Shown: positions 24,222 through 34,156, numbered from the stretch's first letter. The stretch is 64,000 nt of DNA from CAVQCJ01 sp963711005 (GCA_963711005.1 CAVQCJ010000002.1:434001-498000), one strand, 5' to 3'. Made by a program: numbers and translations. Notes: a model not told the origin generated them from the sequence alone.

Positions 24222-26566
24222 ACCGGACCGGGCGTCTCGTCGACCGCGTCGACCGGTTCGTCGAAGGCTTCGTCCGCCACGTCTTCGACCGTGTCCACGT
24301 CTCGATCGACCGTTTCGTCGGTCTCAACGCCGGCAAGCTCGGGGCCGGCCGACTCGAGGTCGCCGTCGAGGTCGCCGTCGGGGTCGCCCAGCGCCGCGAA
24401 ACCCTGCGCGACACCGAGGACCGAGTCGTCCCAGTCGCGCTCCCACCTCTCGTCCCAGCCCTGCACCGCTCCCGCCGAGGAGCCGTGCGGCTGCGCGCCA
24501 CCAGAGCCATCGGCGGCAGCGGCATCGGCGTGGTCCACGTCCTCCTCGACCACGGTGAAGGTGTCGATCGACGAGCTCAGCGTGTCCGCGAGCGCGGCCA
24601 GCTCGTCGGCCGAAGCCGCGGCCTGGCGTGAGCCCGCCGCGTACTCGTTCGACACCTCGCTCAGCCGGGTCATCACGACGACCACCTGGTCCGAGGCGGA
24701 ACGCTGCTGCTGCGTCGCGACCGAGATCTCCTTGACCGCGGTCGCCGCCTCCTCGACGCGGCCGGCGATCTGCTCGAGCACGCCCACCGCGTCGGCGGCG
24801 AGCCCGGACCCGACCTCGACCTCGGCGACGCCCTGCTCGGAGGCCGCCAGCGTCGCGCCCATCACGTGCTGGATGTCCGCGACCAGGGACTGGATCCGCT
24901 TGGTGGACTCGCGGGCCCGCTCGGCGAGCTTGCGCACCTCACCGGCCACGACCGCGAAGCCGCGCCCGTGCTCGCCGGCTCTCGCGGCCTCGATGGCGGC
25001 GTTGAGCGCGAGCAGGTTGGTCTGGTCGGACAGGTCGTCCAGCAGGGCCAGGATCCCGCCGATCTCCATGACCTTCTCGCCCAGCGAGGTGGTGCTCGAC
25101 GTGATCGAGCCGACCCGGTCGGCGATCCGGTCCATCGCGCCGACGGAGTCGTTCACCGCCGTACGCCCGGCCTCGGTCAGCGCCAGCATCTCCCCCGCGA
25201 CCATGGCGACGGCCCCGGCCGACTCGGCGATCTGGCTCGCCGTGGCCGCCAGCTGCTGGATCGTGACGGTGGTCTCGGTGACGGCGGCCGACTGCTCCCC
25301 GGCCGAGTCGGCCTGCTGGCCGGCCAGCACCCGGAGCTCGGCGGCGCTGCGGGAGACCGACTCGCCGGACTCCTGCGCCTGTCCTACCAGGACCCGCAGC
25401 TTGGACAGCGTCAGGTCGAACGAGCCCACCATCGCCGACAGCGTCTCGTCGTCGAACCCCTCCACCGGGAGCTTGGCGCCCAGGTCTCCGGCGGCGACCT
25501 TGGCCAGCGCGGCGGACATCTCCGACAGGCGCTCGGCCAGGCGGTCCCGGTCGGCGACAGCCTCGGCCGCCACTCGACGGCGGTCCCGGACCCCACGCAC
25601 CGTGAGCCAGACGCCGACCGCGAGAAGGATCAGCCCGGCGCCGAGCAGCACCCACACCCAGATGCTCACGCCGTTCGCCACGACCGGCGCGGAGGCCACG
25701 ACGACCCACGGGTCGATGCCGCTCTCCAGGTCGGTGGACAGCGTCGCGAACGACAGGTGTGTGCTGCCGATCTGGCTGGTGCCGGTGTTCGAGCTGAACA
25801 TGTCCTGGCGACCGAAGAAGTCGTTGTCGTCGGCCATCACCGGGTGGGTGACGCCGCCCTTCATCAGCGCGTCCTGGGCGACCCGGCTGTCCATGACGAC
25901 CAGCCCGCTGCCGGGGTCGACGACCCGGACCGTCAGCCCGGCGACGGAGGAGCCGATGATCGAGGACCGCAGGCTGTCCATCGTCAGCGAGAACGAGATC
26001 ACGCCGACCGCCTTGCCGCCGGAGTACACCGCGGTCGAGTCGCTGACGACCCAGGCCCCGGACTGGTCCGAGATGTACGGCGCACTGCGGAAGACCTTGC
26101 CCTCGCCGAGCGTGAGCGCAGGACCGAAGTACAGCTGGTCGCGGACGTTCGTGAGCCAGCCCGGGAGCGAGACGCGTCCGCCGGCGAAGCGGGTGAGCTC
26201 GTTGCCCTTGATGTCCGCGAAGTTGGCGCTGTCGATCTGGCCGGGGAGCAGGGTCGGCAGGTAGCGGAGCTCGTTGTTGACCTCGGACAGCGACGACGTC
26301 TTGTCGGCCAGCTTGGCAGCGGTCGGCCGAGGGTCGGTGATCGACTCGGCGAACGAGGGGTCGCGGGCGAGGATCAGACCGATGGTGCGGATCCGCTCGA
26401 ACGTCTGCGTCATCGAGTTCTCCGCGACCCGGGAGGCGTAGTTCACCTGCTGGTCGACCGAGTCGGCGGCGGCGCTGTCCGCCCGGGCGCCGAGCAGGCC
26501 GATGGCAGTGGCCGCGGTCAGGCAGGCGACGCCCGCCACGAGCGCGGGCACACGCAGGCTCCTCAC
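24218..26566 (-). CDS. Methyl-accepting chemotaxis protein
   Basis: The 782-residue receptor has an N-terminal membrane helix (MRSLRVPALVAGVACLTAAT), a large extracytoplasmic sensor region (about 35-295) of Cache-like type and a second membrane helix (about 300-322, WVWVLLGAGLILLAVGVWL). A HAMP-like stretch (about 345-395) and the cytoplasmic signalling rod follow. The hairpin tip reads EIGGILALLDDLSDQTNLLALNAAIEAARAGEHGRGFAVVAGEVRKL in separate stretches, exactly the MCP consensus. The last ~90 residues are very acidic (repeated Asp/Glu with GDPDGDLDGDLES), unusual for MCPs. No che genes are near; it would work with a chemotaxis cluster elsewhere, suggesting a motile organism. Confidence 0.93.
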   Translation of the reverse strand: MRSLRVPALVAGVACLTAATAIGLLGARADSAAADSVDQQVNYASRVAENSMTQTFERIRTIGLILARDPSFAESITDPRPTAAKLADKTSSLSEVNNELRYLPTLLPGQIDSANFADIKGNELTRFAGGRVSLPGWLTNVRDQLYFGPALTLGEGKVFRSAPYISDQSGAWVVSDSTAVYSGGKAVGVISFSLTMDSLRSSIIGSSVAGLTVRVVDPGSGLVVMDSRVAQDALMKGGVTHPVMADDNDFFGRQDMFSSNTGTSQIGSTHLSFATLSTDLESGIDPWVVVASAPVVANGVSIWVWVLLGAGLILLAVGVWLTVRGVRDRRRVAAEAVADRDRLAERLSEMSAALAKVAAGDLGAKLPVEGFDDETLSAMVGSFDLTLSKLRVLVGQAQESGESVSRSAAELRVLAGQQADSAGEQSAAVTETTVTIQQLAATASQIAESAGAVAMVAGEMLALTEAGRTAVNDSVGAMDRIADRVGSITSSTTSLGEKVMEIGGILALLDDLSDQTNLLALNAAIEAARAGEHGRGFAVVAGEVRKLAERARESTKRIQSLVADIQHVMGATLAASEQGVAEVEVGSGLAADAVGVLEQIAGRVEEAATAVKEISVATQQQRSASDQVVVVMTRLSEVSNEYAAGSRQAAASADELAALADTLSSSIDTFTVVEEDVDHADAAAADGSGGAQPHGSSAGAVQGWDERWERDWDDSVLGVAQGFAALGDPDGDLDGDLESAGPELAGVETDETVDRDVDTVEDVADEAFDEPVDAVDETPGPV

Positions 26567-26665
26567 GAGATCGTCCCTCCCGGCTTCGATGCTCTCTACG
26601 CCCGCATCGGCAGAAACGGTGGGGCGGTTGAGCCGAAGGGGTGAAGCCGCGGCAGCGGCGCCGGG

Positions 26666-28054
26666 TCAGGTGCGGGCGGCCAGGTACCCGAGCAGGTCCT
26701 GCCGGGTCAGCACGCCGACGGGCTTCCCGTCGTCGAGGACGAGCAGCGCGTCGGCGCGCTCCAGCGTGGCCACGGCGCGCTCGACCTTCTCGCCGGCTCC
26801 CAGGACCGGCAGCGCCGACGACATGTGGTCCTCGACCCGGTCGGCCAGCCGGGCATGCCCGGAGAACAGGGCGTCCAGGAGGTCCCGCTCGACCACGGAC
26901 CCGGCGACCTCGGCCGCCATCACCGGCGGCTCGGCCCGTACCACCGGCATCTGCGAGACGCCGTACTCGCGCAGGATCGCGATGGCCTCCGCCAGGGTCT
27001 CGTTCGGGTGCGTGTGCACCAGCTGGGGCAGCTCGCCGGACTTGGCCCGCAGCACGTCCCGGACCGTGCGCCCGGAGTCCTCCGAGAGGAAGCCGTAGGA
27101 GGCGAGCCAGTCGTCGTCGAAGACCTTGGCCAGGTACCCGCGGCCGGAGTCCGGCAGCAGCACCACAACCACGTCGTCAGGTCCGAGCCGGGCGGCCACC
27201 TCCAGCGCCGCGACCACGGCCATCCCGCAGGACCCGCCGACGAGCAGGCCGTCCTCGCGGGCCAGCCGGCGCGTCATCGCGAACGAGTCGCCGTCGGAGA
27301 CGGCGACGATCTCGTCGCACACCGACCGGTCGTACGCCTCCGGCCAGAAGTCCTCGCCGACCCCCTCGACCAGGTACGGGCGGCCGGTCCCGCCCGAGTA
27401 CACCGACCCCTCCGGGTCGGCGCCCACCACCCGGACCCGCCCGCCGGAGGCCTCCTTGAGGTAGCGCCCGGTCCCGCTGATCGTGCCGCCGGTCCCCACC
27501 CCGGCGACGAAGCAGGTGACGGTCCCGTCGGTGTCGGCCCAGATCTCCGGGCCGGTGCTCTCGTAGTGCGAGCGCGGGTTGTTCGGGTTCGCGTACTGGT
27601 CCGGCTTCCACGCGCCGGGGATCTCGCGCGCCAGCCGGTCCGAGACGTTGTAGTAGGAGTCGGGATGCTCCGGCGGAACGGCGGTCGGGCAGACGACCAC
27701 CCGGGCGCCGTACGCCTGGAGGACACGGATCTTGTCGGCCGAGACCTTGTCCGGGCAGACGAAGACGCAGGAGTAGCCGCGCTGCTGGGCGACCAGTGCC
27801 AGCCCGACACCGGTGTTGCCGGACGTCGGCTCGACGATCGTGCCGCCGGGCTCGAGCAGCCCTTCCTTCTCCGCGGCATCAACCATCGCCAGGGCGATCC
27901 GGTCCTTCACCGAGCCGCCCGGGTTCAGGTACTCGACCTTGGCCAGGACGGTGGCGGCGATCGCGGGACGGTCCGCGGTGGCCCCGGTGACCGCACGCAG
28001 CCGGACCAGCGGGGTACCGCCGACGAGGTCGACCACCGAGTCGTAGACGCGCAC
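26666..28054 (-). CDS. cbs: Cystathionine beta-synthase
   Basis: The enzyme condenses serine (or acetylserine) and homocysteine to cystathionine in reverse transsulfuration. The 462-residue protein has the PLP fold with the Schiff-base lysine Lys50 in NPGGSVKDR, the serine-binding TSGNTGVGLAL and the phosphate-binding GTGGTISGTG. Two C-terminal CBS domains (about 340-462) may bind an adenosyl ligand. It has no N-terminal heme-binding segment, as in bacterial enzymes. The GTG start is leaderless (TACAGT six bases upstream). It is divergent from the MBL-fold hydrolase. A long false frame extends further upstream but has no start or coding signal. Confidence 0.93.
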   Translation of the reverse strand: MRVYDSVVDLVGGTPLVRLRAVTGATADRPAIAATVLAKVEYLNPGGSVKDRIALAMVDAAEKEGLLEPGGTIVEPTSGNTGVGLALVAQQRGYSCVFVCPDKVSADKIRVLQAYGARVVVCPTAVPPEHPDSYYNVSDRLAREIPGAWKPDQYANPNNPRSHYESTGPEIWADTDGTVTCFVAGVGTGGTISGTGRYLKEASGGRVRVVGADPEGSVYSGGTGRPYLVEGVGEDFWPEAYDRSVCDEIVAVSDGDSFAMTRRLAREDGLLVGGSCGMAVVAALEVAARLGPDDVVVVLLPDSGRGYLAKVFDDDWLASYGFLSEDSGRTVRDVLRAKSGELPQLVHTHPNETLAEAIAILREYGVSQMPVVRAEPPVMAAEVAGSVVERDLLDALFSGHARLADRVEDHMSSALPVLGAGEKVERAVATLERADALLVLDDGKPVGVLTRQDLLGYLAART

Positions 28055-28060
28055 GCGGTC

Positions 28061-28066
28061 ACTGTA
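28061..28066 (-). promoter_or_regulatory. -10 box of cbs (leaderless)
   Basis: On the minus strand TACAGT ends six bases before GTG 28054. The same hexamer occurs on the plus strand at 28130-28135 as the likely -10 box of the divergent gene. Confidence 0.5.
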
Positions 28067-28129
28067 GAGGCACTGCACGAGGCGGTACGGCCTCGGCCCC
28101 GGCCCGCTGTGCCGGCGGCGCCGGCCGGT

Positions 28130-28135
28130 TACAGT
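28130..28135 (+). promoter_or_regulatory. -10 box of the MBL-fold/SGNH operon
   Basis: TACAGT precedes ATG 28193 by 57 bases, giving a transcript start near 28142 and a leader of about 50 bases with a GGGAGG Shine-Dalgarno sequence. Confidence 0.4.
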
Positions 28136-28192
28136 GCCCCGCACGGGCGCAGCCGGCGCAACGGACCGGCACGGCCAACCGCGGGAGGTCCG

Positions 28193-28903
28193 ATGGCACG
28201 GGCGGCGGTCGAGCTCGGACCCGGCGTGTGGCGGATCCCGACCGCGCCGTGGGACCTGGTCAACACCTTCGTGTTCCGCGACGACGACGGTCAGGTCACC
28301 CTCGTCGACGCCGGCATCAGGTCCGCCCCGCCCCAGATCCTGGCCGGCCTGGAGCAGATCGGCTCCGCCCCGCAGGACGTGACCCGCATCGTCCTCACCC
28401 ACGCGCACGGCGACCATGCGGGCGGCGCGGAGGTCCTGCGCTCCCGGGTCGGGCTGGCCGGCGTCGCGGCGCACGGCAACGACGCGAACTACCTGCGCAC
28501 CGGGATCTCGCCGGCCAACGGCCGGCTGATCCGGCGCTTCGGCGGGTTCAAGGCGGTGCCGGTCACCGAAGAGCTGTACGACGGGCAGCTGGTCGACGTC
28601 GGTGGCGGGCTGCGCGTCGTGCACACGCCGGGGCACACCCCCGGCCACGTGTCGCTCGTGCACGAGCGCACCGCCCTGCTGATCACCGGCGACGCGATCT
28701 GGAACATGACCGGGCACCGGTCCTGGCCGCTGCTGGCCCTGTGCACGGACGCGGGGCTGACCCTGGAGACGGCCGCGGTGCTGGGGGAGCTCGAGTACGA
28801 CACGGTGGCGTTCACGCACGGACCGGAGATCCGCACCGACGCGCGCGAGGCGGTGCGATCGTTCCTCGCCCATCCGAGGAGGTTCCTCGGGAGGTCGCGA
28901 TGA
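28193..28903 (+). CDS. MBL-fold metallo-hydrolase
   Basis: The 236-residue protein has the metallo-beta-lactamase signature THAHGDH (residues 69-75), giving the first metal ligands. A DAGIRS segment, the later HTPGHTPGHVSLV and the GDAIW loop complete the two-metal site. It is a small glyoxalase II-like or lactonase-like hydrolase; the real substrate is unknown. The ATG is preceded by GCGGGAGG, a good Shine-Dalgarno sequence. Its stop overlaps the next start by ATGA, so the SGNH hydrolase is co-translated. Confidence 0.9.
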   Translation: MARAAVELGPGVWRIPTAPWDLVNTFVFRDDDGQVTLVDAGIRSAPPQILAGLEQIGSAPQDVTRIVLTHAHGDHAGGAEVLRSRVGLAGVAAHGNDANYLRTGISPANGRLIRRFGGFKAVPVTEELYDGQLVDVGGGLRVVHTPGHTPGHVSLVHERTALLITGDAIWNMTGHRSWPLLALCTDAGLTLETAAVLGELEYDTVAFTHGPEIRTDAREAVRSFLAHPRRFLGRSR

Positions 28904-29742
28904 GCCGCTCGGACCGGGCCCGGCGGATCGTCGCCGGGGCGGCGTACGGGGGCGGCGGCGCGGTCGGCCTGCTGGGCAGCGCGGTGGGGTTCCTCTGGGC
29001 GCAGAGCCTGATCGCGCGCCACCGGGTGGGGCACCCCCGCGAGGAGCCGTTCGCCGTGGACGGGCGGTACGAGCCCAGGGCCGGGACCGCTCGGGCCGGC
29101 CCGTCCGGGCCCCCGCTGCACATGGTCATGCTGGGCGACTCCGGCGGCGCCGGGCTCGGCGCCGCCGCCATGGACGACACCCCGGCCGTCGTCGTCGCCC
29201 GCGGTCTGGCGGACGCCTCCGGCCGGCCCGTCGAGTTGCGGAACCGGTCGGTGGTGGGGGCGCGGACCTCCGATGTGCTCGAGCAGGTGGAGGTGGCGCT
29301 CGAGGCCTTCGACGGGTCGGGTCCGGACGTGGCTGTGGTGATGGTCGGCGCGAACGACGTGACGCACCGGGTGCCGGCCCGGGTGTCGGTCCGGAGCCTC
29401 ACCCGGGTGGTCGAAGCGCTGCGCGAGTCCGGCTGCGCGGTGGTGGTCGCCTGCTGCCCCGACCTCGGCACGGTCGAGCCGGTGCCGAACCCGCTGCGGC
29501 TGGTCGGGCGCCGGCTGTCCCGGACGCTGGCGGCGGCGCAGGCGATGGCCACCGAGGCCGCGGGCGGCTTCCCGGTCGAGCTCGGCGCGCTGCTGGGGCC
29601 CGAGTTCGCCGCCGAGCCCGGGGCCTACTTCAGCGAGGACCGGTTCCACCCGTCGTCGGTCGGCTACCGGCGCGCCGCCGAGGTGATCCTGCCGACCCTG
29701 CTGCACGCGATCGCGGTCGAGGGGTCACAGAGCGTCCCGTAG
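28900..29742 (+). CDS. SGNH/GDSL hydrolase, membrane-anchored
   Basis: This 280-residue protein has an N-terminal hydrophobic helix (about residues 11-35, rich in Gly/Ala/Val/Leu), so it is exported or anchored. The SGNH hydrolase block motifs follow: MLGDSGGAG (catalytic Ser), VMVGANDVTHR (Asn, block III) and FSEDRFHPSSVGY (Asp and His, block V). Such enzymes are esterases acting on lipids, acylated sugars or cell-wall components. An SGNH protein near cbs also occurs at Rv1075c. The start overlaps the MBL stop. The end overlaps a small gene on the other strand by 18 bases. Confidence 0.88.
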   Translation: MSRSDRARRIVAGAAYGGGGAVGLLGSAVGFLWAQSLIARHRVGHPREEPFAVDGRYEPRAGTARAGPSGPPLHMVMLGDSGGAGLGAAAMDDTPAVVVARGLADASGRPVELRNRSVVGARTSDVLEQVEVALEAFDGSGPDVAVVMVGANDVTHRVPARVSVRSLTRVVEALRESGCAVVVACCPDLGTVEPVPNPLRLVGRRLSRTLAAAQAMATEAAGGFPVELGALLGPEFAAEPGAYFSEDRFHPSSVGYRRAAEVILPTLLHAIAVEGSQSVP

Positions 29743-30102
29743 CGCGCGGATGGCGGCCAGAGCGTCGTGCGCCCGCGCGTCGCGGTCCTCGGCCGTCCCG
29801 CCGGGCGCGCCCGGCGACCCGAGGGCGCGCACCAGGTCGGTCCCGGTGACCGCGACCTGGTCGCCGACAGCCAGGTCGTGCAGCCGGGGCACCGGCCGGC
29901 TCGGCACGCCCTCCAGGGCGGCGGCGTGGTCGGCCATCCGCTGGGCCAGGGCGTGCGCCGCGTCCGCACGGCTCCGTGCCGGGGGCAGTGGCCGGGCCAG
30001 CCGGACGTCGGACAGGGACCGCAACCGGTCCGCCAGCCGGGCCACCGTGTCGGCCAGCTCGGCCGCGGGCCTGTCCGATCGGCCTGTCGTGTCCCGGCTC
30101 AC
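29725..30102 (-). CDS. Hypothetical protein, 125 residues
   Basis: I do not recognise this protein. It starts probably at GTG 30102 (VSRDTTGRSDRPAAELADTV). It is mostly helical by composition, Ala/Arg/Asp-rich, and includes a stretch HALAQRMADHAAALEG, then VGDQVAVTGTDLVRAL near the end. There is no signal peptide or membrane segment. Codon use is like that of its neighbours and the frame is fully open. It overlaps the SGNH gene's end by 18 bases, and its promoter region faces the DUF4287 gene. An upstream start at 30150 is less likely because it would cover the DUF4287 promoter. Confidence 0.55.
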   Translation of the reverse strand: MSRDTTGRSDRPAAELADTVARLADRLRSLSDVRLARPLPPARSRADAAHALAQRMADHAAALEGVPSRPVPRLHDLAVGDQVAVTGTDLVRALGSPGAPGGTAEDRDARAHDALAAIRALRDAL

Positions 30103-30107
30103 CGGAC

Positions 30108-30113
30108 TATGGT
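30108..30113 (+). promoter_or_regulatory. -10 box of the DUF4287 gene
   Basis: TATGGT at 30108-30113 would start a transcript about 30 bases before ATG 30149, which has an AGGGAGGG Shine-Dalgarno sequence. Confidence 0.35.
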
Positions 30114-30148
30114 GCAGGGCACCGGTCGACGCGATCCAGGGAGGGCCC

Positions 30149-30379
30149 ATGGGTGTGCACCACTCCGAGGAGACTCACGCCAACCTCTTGGCCCGGGTGC
30201 CACAGGCAACCGGGCGAGACCTCAAAGAGTGGTTCCACTGCGTCGAGGACGGGCCGTCGTTCACGAGGTTCGACGAACGTGTGCACTGGCTCCAGGACGA
30301 GCACGAGGTGTCGCACGGGCTGGCCGTCGCCATCGTGCACGAGTACGACCGGCAGCGGGCGGCCCGCCGCTCCTCCTGA
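30149..30379 (+). CDS. DUF4287 domain protein
   Basis: The 76-residue protein reads as the small DUF4287 family: SEETHANLLARVPQATGRDL, then EWFHCVEDG and LQDEHEVSHGLAVAIVHEY. It is a compact helical protein, about the usual size of stand-alone members, with no membrane segment. Its function is not established; such proteins accompany stress and housekeeping genes in actinobacteria. The Shine-Dalgarno sequence AGGGAGGG is good. It is convergent with the Bax1-like gene after 10 bases. Confidence 0.8.
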   Translation: MGVHHSEETHANLLARVPQATGRDLKEWFHCVEDGPSFTRFDERVHWLQDEHEVSHGLAVAIVHEYDRQRAARRSS

Positions 30380-30389
30380 GGGCGCCCGG

Positions 30390-31205
30390 TCAGTTGCGGT
30401 TCAGGATCGCCAGCAGGCGGAGCAGCTCGAGGTAGAGCCAGACCAGGGTGACCATCAGGCCGAAGGCCGCGCGCCAGGACTCCGCCTCAGGCAGCCCCGC
30501 GGCCACGCCCCGCTGGATCGCGTCGAAGTCCAGCACCAGGCTGAACGCCGCCAGCGCGACGCCCGCCGCGCAGAGCAGGATCCCGAGCGGGCCCACTCCG
30601 TAGAAACCCCAGCCGCCGCCGGTGCCGAACAGGGCCGAGATGAAGCTGACCAGGGCGATCGCCCCGTACGAGACGAACGCGACGAGCATCATCTTCTGGA
30701 AGCGCGGGGTGGCCCGCAGCCGGCCGCTGGTGTACAGCAGCAGCATCACGGCGAACGCCACGAACGTGCCGATGATCGCCTGCGTGACGATCCCGGTCGG
30801 CGTGCCCTTGACGCTGGACACGTAGACGTCGTACCAGCGCGAGATGCCGCCGAGGAAGATCCCCTCGAACGCGGCGTACAGCATGATCAGGGCGGGGCTC
30901 GAGCTGCGCTTGAAGATGACCGCCATCGCGAGGCCGAACGCCACCAGGGCCGCCAGCCACACCGCCGGCTGGGCCCGCTCCTCGAGCTGCCACCCGCCGA
31001 ACGCGAAGCCGACCAGGATCACGAACAGGATCCCGCTGCGGACGATGACGTCGTCCAGCGTCATCAGCCGAGACGTGGTGCCGGCGGCCGGGCCGCCCGC
31101 GTCGTACATCTCCTGCAGCTGCGCGGCGCTCGGCGGCGGCTCGTGGAACGTCGCCAGCTGGGCGCTGCTGAACTCTCGGCTGAGCACCGGGTTACGGCTG
31201 TCCAT
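30390..31205 (-). CDS. Bax inhibitor-1/YccA family membrane protein
   Basis: The 271-residue protein has about seven hydrophobic segments after a 50-residue hydrophilic start. The wording GFAFGGWQLEERAQPAVWLA, FEGIFLGGISRWYDVYV and LDFDAIQRGVAAGLPEAESW matches the actinobacterial Bax inhibitor-1/YccA-like family. Related proteins are pH-sensitive calcium leak channels. The short DFDAI motif in the later part supports this, since the family has conserved aspartates that gate the channel. The ATG at 31205 has a GAGGGACTCC-type Shine-Dalgarno context. It lies alone between convergent and co-oriented neighbours. Confidence 0.88.
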   Translation of the reverse strand: MDSRNPVLSREFSSAQLATFHEPPPSAAQLQEMYDAGGPAAGTTSRLMTLDDVIVRSGILFVILVGFAFGGWQLEERAQPAVWLAALVAFGLAMAVIFKRSSSPALIMLYAAFEGIFLGGISRWYDVYVSSVKGTPTGIVTQAIIGTFVAFAVMLLLYTSGRLRATPRFQKMMLVAFVSYGAIALVSFISALFGTGGGWGFYGVGPLGILLCAAGVALAAFSLVLDFDAIQRGVAAGLPEAESWRAAFGLMVTLVWLYLELLRLLAILNRN

Positions 31206-31275
31206 GGGGAGTCCCTCCCTGTGTCCGGGTGTCCACAGTAATCGCCGTCCGGGCGTCCCGACGCCAACCGGTCGG

Positions 31276-33258
31276 TCAGGCGACCCCGAGCGGCGTGCCC
31301 AGCCGTCCCCGGCCGAAGAAGAGCGCACACCCGTACAGGAGGGCGGCCAGCAGCAGCAGCGCCTGGTAGCCGGTGATCAGCGACAGGTACTCCAGGCAGC
31401 CCCCGAGCATGGCGCCGAGCAGGTTCGCGGCGAACGCCGACGTGGCGTCCTCGGTCTGCGCGAACCGCTTCGCGAAGATGAGGTTGGCCACGAAGATCGG
31501 CGCGAACGCGACGGCCACGGCCGCGACGGCACGGGGGATGACCGGCAGGCCGAGCAGCAGCTCGGGCGGCAGCAGCCCGGCCAGCAGCAGCGTGCCGGCC
31601 AGCGCCGCATAGAGATAGATGAGCCGTGGGGTTCGCCATCGACGGGTGACCTCGACCGCGGCCAGCACGACCAGGAGCACCCCGGCGAACACCAGAGCGT
31701 TCACGATCCAGGTCGTGCCGAACAGCAGCGCGAAGCCGGTGATGCTCCTGGTCTCGAGCAGCAGGAACGCCGAGCCCAGGAAGAACAGGTCCACGTACGG
31801 GCTCATCCGGCGCAGCGGCCCGCCCACGACGCGCACCGCGACGATGCTGATGGCGAGCACTCCCAGCAGCGTGAACAGGTAGTACGCCGGGATCGACCGC
31901 CCGTACAGGTACACGAACGGGTGGTCGTCGGTCGCCGGTGCCGGTCCGGCTGGGATGGCCTGCGTGCCGCACTTCTGGTCGGCCTCGGTGAGCCCGGCGG
32001 TGAAGACGGCCTGCACTCCGGACAGCGTGTCGACGCACGGCTGGTGCCCGAACGCCTGGTCGACTGTGCGGGCGAGCCGGCCGATCAGCCAGTCCTCGCG
32101 GTAGGAGTTGTACATCGAGAAGGTGCCGCCGGGGGCCAGGTGGTCGCGCACGGACTGCATCGCCTCGACGGTGAACAGGTAGCTCTCCAGCCGCAGCGAG
32201 CTCGCCCCGGCCACCAGCGTCAACGAGTCCGGCAGCGCGAAGATGATCATGTCGTACTTGTCGGAGCTCCGTTCCAGGAACGCACGCCCGTCGTCGATGT
32301 GCACGTGCACCCGCGGGTCCTGGTACGGGTGGTCCGGGTGCCGCTGCGCGCCGATCTGCTGCAGCCGCGGGTCGATCTCGACCGCGTCGACGCTGGTCGC
32401 GCCGCGGGACAGGGCCAGTGCGACGTCGGTGCCCGTGCCGGCGCCCACGATCAGCACGCGGCCGGGGGCGGACCTGGTCGTCCGCTGGTACGGGAGCGCG
32501 TAGCGCGGCTCGAGCCGGGCCTTGGTCTCGGCGTCGGTGGCGTTCTGGTGCGGGACGCCGTTCACCGACACCGAGATGACCCGGAAGCCGTTCGCCTGGT
32601 GCTCGGTGGCGACGACCTTGTAGTACGGCGACCAGCTCACGCCGGCACCGAGCGACTCGACGGTGAGCAGCCCGACCACGACGACGGCGGGAACGGCGAG
32701 CAGCGCGATCCGCGCCGCCCCGGGCCGCCACAGCAGGACGACGATGAGCACGGACACCGCGACGCCCCACGCGACCGACGGTGCGCGCAGCAGCGACAGC
32801 CCGGTGAAGGCCGCGATGCCGACCAGGCTGCCCAGCAGGTCGAGGCGGTACGCGTCCAGCCGCGGCAGCTGGACGAAGCAGCGCCCGACCATCTCGCCAG
32901 GACCGGCCATCACCCCGGCCACCCCGAGGAACACCAGCGGCAGCACGACCCACGGCGGCGGACCGGTCGTGTGCAGCGAGGTGAAGAAGATGAGGTCCGT
33001 GCCGGACCGGTCCACCGTCACCGGGAACCTGAGGATGCCCGCCACCAGCAGGGCCAGCAGGATCGGGAAGTACACCGGGTCCCGGTCGGTCCGGTTGGTC
33101 CGCAGGAAGCCGACCCCGACCCCCAGGAACGACCCGAGCAGCACGAAGTTCGAGAAGTACCCGAGGTGGACGATGTTGGCTGCGGTCCAGCGGATCAGCG
33201 CCAGCTCCAGGAAGAGCATGAGCGCGCTGGACAGCAGCAACCGGAGGCGGGGACTCAT
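31276..33258 (-). CDS. Polytopic spermidine-synthase-like protein
   Basis: This 660-residue protein has about seven N-terminal membrane helices (about 1-215), a soluble domain (about 216-455) and several more helices to the end. The soluble part has the Rossmann methyltransferase fold of the spermidine synthase family: VLIVGAGTGTDVALAL (motif I), VEIDPRL (adenosine-ribose binding acid) and IIFALPDSLTLV near the active-site strand. Such membrane-fused proteins exist widely without demonstrated polyamine synthesis. There is no speD or arginine decarboxylase nearby. The first 15 residues before ATG 33258 are probably untranslated; the coding signal begins at MSPRLRLLL. Confidence 0.82.
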   Translation of the reverse strand: MSPRLRLLLSSALMLFLELALIRWTAANIVHLGYFSNFVLLGSFLGVGVGFLRTNRTDRDPVYFPILLALLVAGILRFPVTVDRSGTDLIFFTSLHTTGPPPWVVLPLVFLGVAGVMAGPGEMVGRCFVQLPRLDAYRLDLLGSLVGIAAFTGLSLLRAPSVAWGVAVSVLIVVLLWRPGAARIALLAVPAVVVVGLLTVESLGAGVSWSPYYKVVATEHQANGFRVISVSVNGVPHQNATDAETKARLEPRYALPYQRTTRSAPGRVLIVGAGTGTDVALALSRGATSVDAVEIDPRLQQIGAQRHPDHPYQDPRVHVHIDDGRAFLERSSDKYDMIIFALPDSLTLVAGASSLRLESYLFTVEAMQSVRDHLAPGGTFSMYNSYREDWLIGRLARTVDQAFGHQPCVDTLSGVQAVFTAGLTEADQKCGTQAIPAGPAPATDDHPFVYLYGRSIPAYYLFTLLGVLAISIVAVRVVGGPLRRMSPYVDLFFLGSAFLLLETRSITGFALLFGTTWIVNALVFAGVLLVVLAAVEVTRRWRTPRLIYLYAALAGTLLLAGLLPPELLLGLPVIPRAVAAVAVAFAPIFVANLIFAKRFAQTEDATSAFAANLLGAMLGGCLEYLSLITGYQALLLLAALLYGCALFFGRGRLGTPLGVA

Positions 33259-33349
33259 GCGGTGAGTCTGCTGGGTCGACCGGCGCGGCCCGCCCTGCGA
33301 CACACGCGCACCCGTGGCACGCGCCTCGACCGGGTCCGCGATCGGGCGG

Positions 33350-34156
<807 letters not shown>

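Noticed and set aside
28054..28873. N-terminal extension of cbs by about 270 residues
   Set aside because: The extension is antisense to the MBL-fold gene; leaderless -10 box and family alignment place the start at 28054.
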